This document shows positions 9,751 through 17,751 of a stretch of 64,000 nt of DNA, piece after piece (positions within the stretch are counted from its first letter, which is position 1; each line of letters starts with the position of its first letter). The notes under the pieces were generated by a model. That model saw only the letters and a program-made list of their open reading frames with translations, ran no database searches and had not been told where the DNA came from. The translations under genes and the position numbers were made by a program. This stretch comes from Polymorphobacter fuscus (lineage in GTDB: Bacteria > Pseudomonadota > Alphaproteobacteria > Sphingomonadales > Sphingomonadaceae): NCBI RefSeq assembly GCF_011927825.1, contig NZ_JAATJI010000001.1, positions 1,054,001 to 1,118,000 of the forward strand, written 5' to 3'.

Positions 9751-10740
9751 ATGATCGAGACCACGCGCAGGGACGCGCTCGGATTGTTTGGCGGCCTGGC
9801 CGCCGCCGGACTGATGGGGGCCAACGCCGTACAGGCCGCGCCCAAACTCGGCAGCGCCAAAAAGACGCTTTATTGGGTGGCGTCGGTGACGCCCTGCAAC
9901 AGGAGGGGCGATTTCGACCCCGGCGCCATGGCCGACATCATGGCGTGGCACAAGAAATGCGGCGCCGATGGCGTCGTCGTCCTCGGCACCTCGGGCGAAT
10001 TTCCGTCCTTCTCGCTGAAGGAACGCCGCTTCATTGCCGAAACCGTGCTCAAGCATCGCAACGGCATGAACATCATCGTCGGCCCCGGCACCACCAACAT
10101 CATCGAAACGACGGAGCTTGCCAGGCACGCGCAGGACAACGGCGCCGACGGCCTGCTCGTCATCCCGCCCTTCTACTTCAACGAACCGCCGCTCGAAGGG
10201 CTGACCGACTATTACAAGCGCCTGTTCGACGCCGTGTCGATCCCGATCAACCTCTACCACATCCCCGGCACCAGCGAGGTTTCGATCACCATCGATCTGC
10301 TCAACAATCTGAAAGGCTATAACAACCTCGCCGGCATCAAGGATTCCTCGGGGTCACCCGAAGGCTATGCCAGGTTCGTTGCCGCCTTTCCCGAGCTCAA
10401 CATGCGGTGCGGAACCAACAACAATCTCGAAGTCGCCCTCAACAACGGCATGGGCACGATCCTTGCCGACGGCAACCAGTTCAGCGCGAAATGCGCCAAT
10501 ATCTTCAAGGCGTTTCATGCCGGCGGCGACTGGAAGGCGGAACTGGCCAAATTGCGGACGGCGCAGCGCACGATGCGCGACGCCAATCTGGGCGCGAACA
10601 CCTATGCGACGATGAAGTTCATCCTGTCGCAGGAAATGGGCGGACCGGAAATGTTCACCCGCACGCCGATGCCCCAATTGACCGATGCCCAGCGCGCCTC
10701 GCTCAAGGCGGCGCTCGCCAAGGTCAACGCAATGGGATGA
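9751..10740 (+). CDS. Tat-exported dihydrodipicolinate synthase/N-acetylneuraminate lyase family protein
   Basis: 329 residues, about 35 longer than classical DapA because of a twin-arginine signal (TRRDALGLFGGLAAAGLMGA, about residues 4-25). DapA-family enzymes form a Schiff base with a 2-oxo acid to make or break a carbon-carbon bond. Visible family elements are the GTSGEFPSFS substrate-carboxylate loop, the tyrosine in LYHIPGTSEV, and the Schiff-base lysine in LAGIKDSSGS. Most family members are cytoplasmic, so export is unusual. The start follows a strong GGGGAGAG site. Neighbours (receptor, PQQ dehydrogenase, cytochrome c) suggest a role as aldolase or hydratase in a periplasmic degradation route. 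The substrate is unknown. Confidence 0.85.
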   Translation: MIETTRRDALGLFGGLAAAGLMGANAVQAAPKLGSAKKTLYWVASVTPCNRRGDFDPGAMADIMAWHKKCGADGVVVLGTSGEFPSFSLKERRFIAETVLKHRNGMNIIVGPGTTNIIETTELARHAQDNGADGLLVIPPFYFNEPPLEGLTDYYKRLFDAVSIPINLYHIPGTSEVSITIDLLNNLKGYNNLAGIKDSSGSPEGYARFVAAFPELNMRCGTNNNLEVALNNGMGTILADGNQFSAKCANIFKAFHAGGDWKAELAKLRTAQRTMRDANLGANTYATMKFILSQEMGGPEMFTRTPMPQLTDAQRASLKAALAKVNAMG

Positions 10741-10799
10741 CGACGGGCTGCGACCCTGCCGACCATTGCCGCAAATGATGTCCAGAGGGACTTTCCGAG

Positions 10800-12872
10800 A
10801 TGATGCAGACACGCAATTTTCTGGTGCTGGCAGCGCTGCCGGCGTTGCTGGCAGGGACCAGTGCGCTCGCCCAGCTCAACGGCACCGCCGTCGTGCGCAA
10901 GACCGGTGCCAACACCGTCAACTGGCCGACCTACAACGCCGATCTGGCCGGCAGCCGCTATCTGCCGCTCGACCAGGTCAACGCCGACAATTTCAAGGAC
11001 CTGGAAATCGCCTGGCGGTTCAAGACCGACATGTTCGGCAGCCGGCCGGAATATAAGCTGGAGGGCACGCCGCTCGCCGTCGACGGGATTGTCTACGCCA
11101 CTGCCGGCACCCGCCGCGCCGTCGTGGCGCTGAACGCCGTCACCGGCGAACTCCTGTGGTCGTTCAGCCTGCATGAAGGCAAGCGCAGCGCCGAAAGCCC
11201 GCGCGCGCTGTCAGGGCGCGGGCTGTCCTACTGGAGCGACGGCAACAAGCGCCGGATCCTCTACACCACCATCGGCTATCGTCTTGTCAGCCTCGACGCC
11301 GATACCGGCCAGCCGGACCCCGAATTCGGGGAGAACGGCATCGTCGACCTGAAGAAGAACTGGGACCAGGAGATCAAGGACCTGGAAACCGGTGAAGCCG
11401 GTGTCCATTCGGCGCCCGCGATTTCGGGCAACACGATCATCATCGGCGCCGCCTTTCGCGAAGGTTTCACACCCGTCAACCACAACAACACAAAGGGTTA
11501 TGTCCGCGCCTTCGACGTGCGCACCGGCAAGCGGCTGTGGACCTTCCACACCATCCCGAAGCCGGGCGAGTTCGGCTATGACACCTGGCTCAACAACAGC
11601 GCCGATGTTACCGGCAACGCCGGTGTTTGGACGCAGGTGTCGATCGATCCCGACCTCAACCTGGCCTATCTGAACGTCGAGTCCCCGACATCGGACTTTT
11701 TCGGCGGCCAGCGTCCGGGGCCCGGCCTGTTCGGCAACAGCCTTGTCGCGGTCGACCTGACCACCGGCCAGCGCAAATGGCATTATCAGCTGATCCACCA
11801 CGAAATCTGGGATCTCGACAACAGCTCGGCACCGTTGCTGATGGACGTCACGGTGGGTGGCAAGCCGCGCAAGGTCGTCGGCGTGCCGTCGAAACAGGGC
11901 TTTTTCTACGTCTTCGATCGCGCCACCGGCAAACCGGTGTGGCCGATCAACGAAGTCAAGGTGATGCAGGGCAATGTGCCGGGCGAATGGTATTCGCCGA
12001 CCCAGCCGATCCCGACCAGGCCTGTCGCCTATGCCCGCAACGGCTTCAGCGAAAACGACCTGATCGACTTCACCCCGGAACTGCGCGCCAAGGCCAGGGA
12101 GGTCGTCAAGCGCTACCAGCTCGGCGGCGTTTATACGCCGCCGATCGTCAGCACCAAGGACAAGCTCGGCGTCATCAACAATTGGGCACAGGGCGGCACC
12201 AACTGGCCGGGCGGGTCGTTTGATCCGGAAACCGGCGTCGCCTATGTCTATGCCTGTGGCGCCTGCATATCGTCCACCGGCCTGCAGCCGGGGCCCAGGG
12301 GGATGACCAATCTCGATTTCGTCGTCGGTGTCGACGGACAGCCGGTGTCGATGATCCGCGGGCCCGGCGAGGGTGCCGGCGCCGACAGCCCGGCGCCGCC
12401 GCCCGCTGCCGGCGGCGGCGCGAACATCCCGCGGCTCGCCGTCGACGGCCTGCCGCTGGTCAAGCCGCCCTATGGCGCGATCAATGCGATCGACGTCAAC
12501 AAGGGAGAGATCAAATGGCAGGTCGCCCATGGCGAAACGCCCGATTTCGTCCGCAACAACCCGGCACTGAAGGGCATGACCATTCCGCGCACCGGCCAAT
12601 CGACCTATCAGATCGGCACCCTGGTCACCAAGACTCTGGTCATCGCCGGCGAAAACCAGGTCACGACGACGCCCGATCGGCCGCGCGGCGCCATGTTGCG
12701 CGCCTATGACAAGAAGACCGGCAAGGAAATGGGGGCGGTATTCATGCCCGGTCCGCAAAGCGGTTCACCGATGACCTATTCGGTCAACGGCAAGCAATAT
12801 GTCGTCGTTGCCACCAGCGGCGGCACCAGTTCGGGCGAATATGTCGCCTACACGCTGCCCAATACCAAATAG
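10800..12872 (+). CDS. PQQ-dependent dehydrogenase (quinoprotein)
   Basis: 690 residues. A signal peptide (about residues 1-25, ending LAQ) sends it to the periplasm. The rest is the eight-bladed propeller of quinoprotein alcohol/glucose dehydrogenases, with an early GSRYLPLDQVNADNFKDLEI stretch, repeated tryptophan-docking blades such as ITALNAxTGE-like VVALNAVTGELLW, VRAFDVRTGKRLW and LRAYDKKTGKE, and a conserved HHEIWDLDNSSAP. No C-terminal cytochrome domain is present; the separate cytochrome c gene starting 26 bases downstream is the likely electron acceptor. A second in-frame ATG follows the first directly. The substrate is probably an alcohol or sugar-like group but cannot be named. 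Confidence 0.88.
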   Translation: MMQTRNFLVLAALPALLAGTSALAQLNGTAVVRKTGANTVNWPTYNADLAGSRYLPLDQVNADNFKDLEIAWRFKTDMFGSRPEYKLEGTPLAVDGIVYATAGTRRAVVALNAVTGELLWSFSLHEGKRSAESPRALSGRGLSYWSDGNKRRILYTTIGYRLVSLDADTGQPDPEFGENGIVDLKKNWDQEIKDLETGEAGVHSAPAISGNTIIIGAAFREGFTPVNHNNTKGYVRAFDVRTGKRLWTFHTIPKPGEFGYDTWLNNSADVTGNAGVWTQVSIDPDLNLAYLNVESPTSDFFGGQRPGPGLFGNSLVAVDLTTGQRKWHYQLIHHEIWDLDNSSAPLLMDVTVGGKPRKVVGVPSKQGFFYVFDRATGKPVWPINEVKVMQGNVPGEWYSPTQPIPTRPVAYARNGFSENDLIDFTPELRAKAREVVKRYQLGGVYTPPIVSTKDKLGVINNWAQGGTNWPGGSFDPETGVAYVYACGACISSTGLQPGPRGMTNLDFVVGVDGQPVSMIRGPGEGAGADSPAPPPAAGGGANIPRLAVDGLPLVKPPYGAINAIDVNKGEIKWQVAHGETPDFVRNNPALKGMTIPRTGQSTYQIGTLVTKTLVIAGENQVTTTPDRPRGAMLRAYDKKTGKEMGAVFMPGPQSGSPMTYSVNGKQYVVVATSGGTSSGEYVAYTLPNTK

Positions 12873-12898
12873 GCCAGTAATGAATGGGAGTGTCGCCT

Positions 12899-13345
12899 GT
12901 GCTGATGCGTAACCTAGCCGCTGTTGCTGCCGTCGCTTTGTCGGCGGGTGCGCTGCACGCCCAGGCGACAACCAAATCGGTGTGGGAGGGGATTTATGCC
13001 CCCGAACAGGCCGATCGTGGCCAGGCGCAATATACCCAGCGGTGCGCCGCCTGCCATGGCGTGACGCTGGGTGGCACCGGCGAGGCGCCGGCGCTGACCG
13101 GCGGCGAGTTCGTCTCGCACTATGACCAATTGTCGGTCGGCGACCTGTTCGAGCGCGTCCGCACGACGATGCCGCAGAACGACCCCGGCACGCTGACGCG
13201 CGACCAATATGCCGATGTCGTGGCGTTCCTGCTCAAATCCAACGGCTTTCCGGCAGGCTCCACCCCGCTCGACAGGCGCACGGAGGTGCTGGCGACCATC
13301 GGCATCCAGGCGCAAAAACCGGCGGCGGCACAATCAGGCAAATGA
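12899..13345 (+). CDS. Periplasmic mono-haem cytochrome c
   Basis: About 148 residues. A GTG start at 12899 is preferred because GGGAG lies eight bases upstream; an ATG at 12884 is also in frame. A signal peptide (ending ALHAQA) is followed by one class I cytochrome c domain with the haem motif CAACH and a methionine ligand candidate in TTMPQNDPG, then the DQYADVVAFLLKSNGFPAG C-terminal helix typical of quinoprotein-partner cytochromes. It probably carries electrons from the PQQ dehydrogenase, and perhaps from the molybdoenzyme, to a terminal oxidase. Confidence 0.88.
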   Translation: MLMRNLAAVAAVALSAGALHAQATTKSVWEGIYAPEQADRGQAQYTQRCAACHGVTLGGTGEAPALTGGEFVSHYDQLSVGDLFERVRTTMPQNDPGTLTRDQYADVVAFLLKSNGFPAGSTPLDRRTEVLATIGIQAQKPAAAQSGK

Positions 13346-13376
13346 CGCGGGCCAACCGCGACCTTGGGGGACTGGA

Positions 13377-14462
13377 ATGACACGAATGATCGCAGCGCTG
13401 CTGGCTGGCCTGGCCGCGGCCGCCCTGGCTCCGGCCGGCGCCCGGCAAGCAAGCGGACCGTCCACTTATACGGTCGACAAATTGCCGCCGCCCGGACCGA
13501 TGGTGCCCGACCCGAACACCTATCCCAATGGCTTCACCGCCGACACGGGGTTCTTCAAGCTGCCGGCCGGTCGCACAATGGGGTCGACAAGCGCCGTCGC
13601 CGTCGACAGCAAGGGGCAGGTCTGGGTGGCGGAGCGCTGCGGCGCCAACAGCTGCGCCGGTTCGGCGGTCAACCCGATCATGGTGTTCGACCGCGACGGC
13701 AACTTCATCCGGGACTTCGGCGGCGGCCTGACCGTCTTCCCGCACGGCTTCTACATCGATCCGCAGGACAATATCTGGCTTACCGACGCCCGTATCGCCA
13801 ATGGCGCCGGTGGCCAGGTCCTCAAGTTCAGCCCTGACGGCAAGCTGCTGCTGGCACTTGGCACCAGGGGCGTCGCCGGCACCCGCGGCAACAGCTTTAC
13901 CGAGCCCAATGCTGTCGTCACGGCAAAGGACGGCACGATCTTCGTCGCCGATGGCCATACCCCCTACAAGGGCATCGCCCGAATCGTGAAGTTCGCGCCC
14001 GACGGACGCTATCTTGGTGAATTCGGCACGCCCGGCAAGGATCGCGGCCAGATCGAGGTGCCGCACGCGCTGGCGATCGACAGCAAGGGCCGGCTGTTCG
14101 TTGCCGACCGCTGGAACAACCGCGTCTCGATCTTCACCCAGGACGGCAAATTCATCGATGCCTGGACCGGCTTCGGCCGGCCGAGCGGCATCGCCATCGA
14201 CCGCAACGACATTCTCTATTCCGCCGATTCCGAAAGCCGCACCCCGGTCGGCTACGGCTATAATCCCCGCTGGAAGCGCGGCATCCGTATCGGCAGCGTC
14301 CGCGATGGCAAGGTCACCGCCTTCATCCCCGATCCCGAGCCCGATCCCGACAAAGGCGCCACCAGCGGCGCCGAAGGCATCGCCGTCGACGGCGACGGGG
14401 TCATCTACGGTGCGCAAGTGAAAGAACGCCAGGTGGCACGCTACACGCGGGCAAAACCGTAA
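13377..14462 (+). CDS. Secreted NHL-repeat six-bladed beta-propeller protein
   Basis: 361 residues. The reading frame is open further upstream, but the start at 13377 gives a clean signal peptide (MTRMIAALLAGLAAAALAPA) and avoids overlap with the cytochrome gene. At least four NHL-type repeats are visible, including GSTSAVAVDSKGQVWVAERC, FPHGFYIDPQDNIWLTDARI, VPHALAIDSKGRLFVADRWN and AEGIAVDGDGVIYGAQV. This fold resembles peptidyl-alpha-hydroxyglycine amidating lyase and similar propellers, but no catalytic set can be confirmed. It may be a lyase or lactonase acting on the product of the dehydrogenase, or a binding protein. It lies inside the catabolic row, 31 bases after the cytochrome. Confidence 0.78.
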   Translation: MTRMIAALLAGLAAAALAPAGARQASGPSTYTVDKLPPPGPMVPDPNTYPNGFTADTGFFKLPAGRTMGSTSAVAVDSKGQVWVAERCGANSCAGSAVNPIMVFDRDGNFIRDFGGGLTVFPHGFYIDPQDNIWLTDARIANGAGGQVLKFSPDGKLLLALGTRGVAGTRGNSFTEPNAVVTAKDGTIFVADGHTPYKGIARIVKFAPDGRYLGEFGTPGKDRGQIEVPHALAIDSKGRLFVADRWNNRVSIFTQDGKFIDAWTGFGRPSGIAIDRNDILYSADSESRTPVGYGYNPRWKRGIRIGSVRDGKVTAFIPDPEPDPDKGATSGAEGIAVDGDGVIYGAQVKERQVARYTRAKP

Positions 14463-14531
14463 CGATCGGCCTTTGCGTCCGTCCCCCGGTCCTCTAGCGT
14501 CGGCACGCAGCCGGCTCGACTGCAATCGGGG

Positions 14532-15827
14532 GTGATGGTGACGGACAACGACAAGGGTGTTTCACGCCGTGCGGCGATGATCGGCGCAGCCGGCCTGACT
14601 GCTGCCGCGGTCGTGCCGGTCCGGGCGGCGGCGACGCCGCCATTGGCCGCCGATGACGAGGCCGGCTGGGCGCGGATCGCCGCGCAATATCCGGTCACGC
14701 GCGCCATCACCCAGCTGGAAAATGCCTATTGGGGCAGCATGGCGACGCCGGTGCAGGGGGCCCACCGCGCCATCCTTGAAAAGCTCAATCGCGACAACAG
14801 CTGGTATGCCAGGCGGGCCATGGTCAAGGACCAGGCGGCGGCGCGGGAGCGCGCCGCGGCGGCGATGGGCGTCGAACCCGAGGAAATGGCCTTCTGCCGC
14901 AACGCCGCCGAAGGCTTGTCGGCGCTGATCAGCCAGTTCCGCGACGTCGGCCCCGGTGACCGCATTCTCTATTCCGACACCGATTATGAATCGACGCAGG
15001 GCGCCATGGTCTCGCTGGCGCGCAGCCGCGGTGCCGAGGCGGTGAAGATCCGGCTACCGCGGTCCGTCACGCATGACAATGTCATCGCCGCCTATGCCGC
15101 GGCCATCGCCGCCACGCCCAAACTCAAACTCGTTCTGCTGACTCATATGAGCCACCGCGCCGGGCTGGTACTGCCCGTCGCCGCGATCGTCCCGCTGGCG
15201 CGCGCCAGGGGTGCCCAGGTCATCGTCGACGCGGCGCAGAGCTTTTACCAGTTCGATTTCAAGCTGCCCGACTTCGGCGCCGATTTCGTCGGCATGAACT
15301 TTCACAAATGGGTGGGCGCGCCGGTCGGCGTGGCAGGCATCTGGATCCGCAAGGGGCACACCGATGCCATCGCCCCCTCCCCGGCCGAGCCCAATGCACC
15401 CGTCACCTCGGTCGAAGCACGGGTCCACCAGGGCACGGTCGATTATGCAGCGCAGCTGACCGTGCCGGCGGCGCTCGATTTCCAGCGGACGATCGGCAAT
15501 CCGGCCAAGCTGGCGCGGCTGCAATATCTGCGCAACCGCTGGGTCGCGCCGCTGCGTGGGCAGGACGGGCTGGAGATCCTGCTGCCCGACGATGTGCGGC
15601 TGCATGGCGCCACGACGTCGTTCCGCATCCGCGGGCGCACCAGCGTTGCCGACAATATCGCCATCACCGACGCATTGCTCGACCGGTTCGGGATCATGAC
15701 GGTCTATCGGTCCGGCTTGTCCGATGGCGCGTGCGTGCGCGTCACGCCGTCGCTGTTCACCACCCCGGCCGAAGTCGATCGCATCGTGCCGGCGCTGCGC
15801 ACCCTGGCGAGCGAGCTTGCCAGATGA
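14532..15827 (+). CDS. Tat-exported class V aminotransferase-fold PLP enzyme
   Basis: About 431 residues; GTG at 14532 and ATG at 14535 are both possible starts. A twin-arginine signal is visible (SRRAAMIGAAGLTAAAVVPV). The remainder is a class V PLP fold: the AQSFYQFDFKLPDFGADFVG region carries an aspartate for the pyridine ring, and MNFHKWVGAPVGVAGIWIRK has the PLP-binding lysine. Such proteins are often named isopenicillin N epimerase-like, but the family covers cysteine desulfurases, kynureninases and lyases, so activity is not established. Export of a PLP enzyme to the periplasm is unusual. It is the last gene of the row. Confidence 0.82.
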   Translation: MMVTDNDKGVSRRAAMIGAAGLTAAAVVPVRAAATPPLAADDEAGWARIAAQYPVTRAITQLENAYWGSMATPVQGAHRAILEKLNRDNSWYARRAMVKDQAAARERAAAAMGVEPEEMAFCRNAAEGLSALISQFRDVGPGDRILYSDTDYESTQGAMVSLARSRGAEAVKIRLPRSVTHDNVIAAYAAAIAATPKLKLVLLTHMSHRAGLVLPVAAIVPLARARGAQVIVDAAQSFYQFDFKLPDFGADFVGMNFHKWVGAPVGVAGIWIRKGHTDAIAPSPAEPNAPVTSVEARVHQGTVDYAAQLTVPAALDFQRTIGNPAKLARLQYLRNRWVAPLRGQDGLEILLPDDVRLHGATTSFRIRGRTSVADNIAITDALLDRFGIMTVYRSGLSDGACVRVTPSLFTTPAEVDRIVPALRTLASELAR

Positions 15828-15877
15828 TCCCGCGAAGCACCTGACCCCACCAGCCTTGCCCTCGTCGGATGGCTTCG

Positions 15878-15892
15878 TTAAGATTCGTTAAC
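15878..15892. promoter_or_regulatory. Possible CtrA-like box before the glycosyltransferase gene
   Basis: TTAA, GATTCG, TTAAC, with a ten-base direct repeat CGTTAAGATT-CGTTAA, 30 bases before the gene at 15922. It resembles a CtrA box apart from six-base spacing instead of seven. Confidence 0.22.
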
Positions 15893-15921
15893 GACCACGG
15901 CAACGGGGGTAGCCGGTTCGC

Positions 15922-17532
15922 ATGCACGCCAATCCTGAAATGTCCCATCCAAAGCAGGGTGCTGCGCCGCTGGCGCCGGGTTGGCTGGGGGCCGCGATCT
16001 TATCGGCCGTCGTTGTCGCCGTCATCCTACGGTTGATCCGGGTCAATGCCCTGCCCTTGTGGACGGACGAGGCTTACAGCGTCTGGTTTGCAAGCCAGTC
16101 GATACCCTATCTGTGGACGGTGTTGCCGACGTTCGAACCGCATCCGCCCTTTTATTACACATTGCTCCATTACTGGATCATGGCCTTCGGGACCGGCGAG
16201 GCGGCACTGCGCAGTCTCTCGTTGCTTGCCGGGCTTCTGGCGATGCCGTTCGTCTATCTGTCCACGCGGAGCGCAATCGCCAATTTGGGCGCCGTTTATC
16301 GACCGAGCCCCGTCATCGCCGCCTGCATCTTCGCAGTGAGTGCGCTCCAGATCGAGTTTGCCGTGCAGGCACGGCCCTATAGCCTGTTCTACCTCGCCGT
16401 CGCGATCGCCCTGTTCGGGGCCCTGGAGACGGTTCGGGACGCGCGCCGCATGACGGGTTGGGTTTGCCTCGCGACGGGCATGGTGCTGACCAGCTGGCTG
16501 CACGCGGTCGGGACCTTCTACATCTTCGCGCTGGCGCTCGGTCTCGGGATCGGCTGGGCAACGGGCGATCGCAAACCGATGGCCCTGGGCAGGCTCATCG
16601 CCGTTCTGGCAATCGTGGCGATCCTTTATGCGCCCATTGTCCTCTCGCTTTCGCAGCGCGCGGGCGACTGGTCGTCAAGCAGCTGGTTGACGGCGCCGAC
16701 GGCCTGGACGACGCGCCTTGCGATCGTCCGGCTCTTCGGCGTGGAGGTCGCCGAATATCGTCACCTGGGCGAATTTCTGACCCTCGCCGCGATCGGTGTT
16801 GCCGGCTTCGGTGCCGTCAGGCTGTTTCGGGTCGATCGCGGCGCGGCGATCGTTCTGGTGACGCTGTGGGTCGTCCCGTTCGTGACGTCGCTTGTCGTCA
16901 GCATGACGGTCGCCCCGGTGTTCCTGATGCGGACGATGCTGCCGATCACCCTTCCCTTTCTGGTGCTGCTCAGCATCGGCCTGTGTGCCGTCGCGCCGCG
17001 CCGGCCGCTCGTGGCAGGCACGGCGGCGCTGGCCATGTTCGGCCTCGGCACCGCAGCTTTCTTCGCCCGGCCGATGTTGGAGGATTGGCGGGGGGCAGCG
17101 CATTTCCTCGCCGACAATGTCGGTGCGGATGACCTCATCGTCGCACAGCCCAACGAGGCCGCCTTGCCGCTCGGCTATTATCTCGGACAGGCAAACCCGC
17201 GTCTCCACATTCGGCCGCTGCCGGCGCCGTTTCCGGCACTGGCGCTGCCCAACCCCTATCCGTCCGGCGGTGTGGGGGTGCCGGGATTGATCGAAAGCGA
17301 TGTGACCGCCCTGCTGCGCGAGGGTCGCACGCGCCGCGCCCCGGTCATCTGGACCGTATCGCGCCGCGCGGATCTGTTCGACCCGCATGATTATCTGGCA
17401 GCGGCGCTCGGTTCGGATCGCCCGGCGACCCGTACAACGTTCGGCGCCATCAGCATCGATGCCTATCGAAGCCGCCCGCGCGCCGGCGCAGCCACGGGCG
17501 GATTGCCGCCCGATCGCTCGCACGCCGGGTGA
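15922..17532 (+). CDS. Membrane glycosyltransferase of the GT-C / family 39 type
   Basis: 536 residues with about ten to twelve hydrophobic segments. Family 39-type (ArnT/PMT-like) enzymes transfer a sugar from a polyprenyl-phosphate donor on the outer face of the inner membrane. The first periplasmic loop contains the expected acidic pair in LPLWTDEAYSVWFA (about residues 47-60) and FEPHPPFYYTLLHYWIMAFG (about 71-92), both typical of the family. A soluble C-terminal domain follows (about residues 390-536). The acceptor cannot be inferred; candidates are a cell-surface polysaccharide, a glycolipid or flagellin. No partner genes are adjacent apart from the flagellin gene about 2 kb away. Confidence 0.75.
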   Translation: MHANPEMSHPKQGAAPLAPGWLGAAILSAVVVAVILRLIRVNALPLWTDEAYSVWFASQSIPYLWTVLPTFEPHPPFYYTLLHYWIMAFGTGEAALRSLSLLAGLLAMPFVYLSTRSAIANLGAVYRPSPVIAACIFAVSALQIEFAVQARPYSLFYLAVAIALFGALETVRDARRMTGWVCLATGMVLTSWLHAVGTFYIFALALGLGIGWATGDRKPMALGRLIAVLAIVAILYAPIVLSLSQRAGDWSSSSWLTAPTAWTTRLAIVRLFGVEVAEYRHLGEFLTLAAIGVAGFGAVRLFRVDRGAAIVLVTLWVVPFVTSLVVSMTVAPVFLMRTMLPITLPFLVLLSIGLCAVAPRRPLVAGTAALAMFGLGTAAFFARPMLEDWRGAAHFLADNVGADDLIVAQPNEAALPLGYYLGQANPRLHIRPLPAPFPALALPNPYPSGGVGVPGLIESDVTALLREGRTRRAPVIWTVSRRADLFDPHDYLAAALGSDRPATRTTFGAISIDAYRSRPRAGAATGGLPPDRSHAG

Positions 17533-17550
17533 TGCACCCCTGCAAGCCAA

Positions 17551-17641
17551 TGGCGGATCGGCAGGGATTCGAACCCTGGAGGAGCTTTGGACCCCTACAC
17601 ACTTTCCAGGCGTGCGCCTTCGACCACTCGGCCACCGATCC
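17551..17641 (-). tRNA. tRNA-Ser (anticodon GGA)
   Basis: Read on the minus strand, the acceptor stem GGATCGG (17641-17635) pairs with CCGATCC, followed by discriminator G and an encoded CCA (17553-17551). The anticodon loop CTGGAAA gives anticodon GGA, the TPsiC arm reads GGTTCGAATCC, and there is a long variable arm, as expected for a class II serine tRNA. Length is 91 bases including CCA. It reads UCC and UCU codons. Confidence 0.96.
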
Positions 17642-17693
17642 GTTGGCGCGGCGATAGCAAGCCGGGGCGGGCGCGTCCATCTTTGTGACGTAC

Positions 17694-17727
17694 GGAAAAA
17701 AGGGCGGTGCCGCGCGGCACCGCCCTT
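17694..17727 (-). terminator. Rho-independent terminator of the flagellin gene
   Basis: On the minus strand AAGGGCGGTGCCG pairs with CGGCACCGCCCTT directly, followed by a run of six to seven T. It lies 25 bases after the flagellin stop and before the tRNA gene. Confidence 0.85.
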
Positions 17728-17751
17728 GTTCGCATCCGGCCCTCCCCGAAC

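Noticed and set aside
13209..13376. Upstream extension of the NHL-repeat protein
   Set aside because: It would overlap the cytochrome c gene and place arginine-rich sequence before the signal peptide; the ATG at 13377 fits better.
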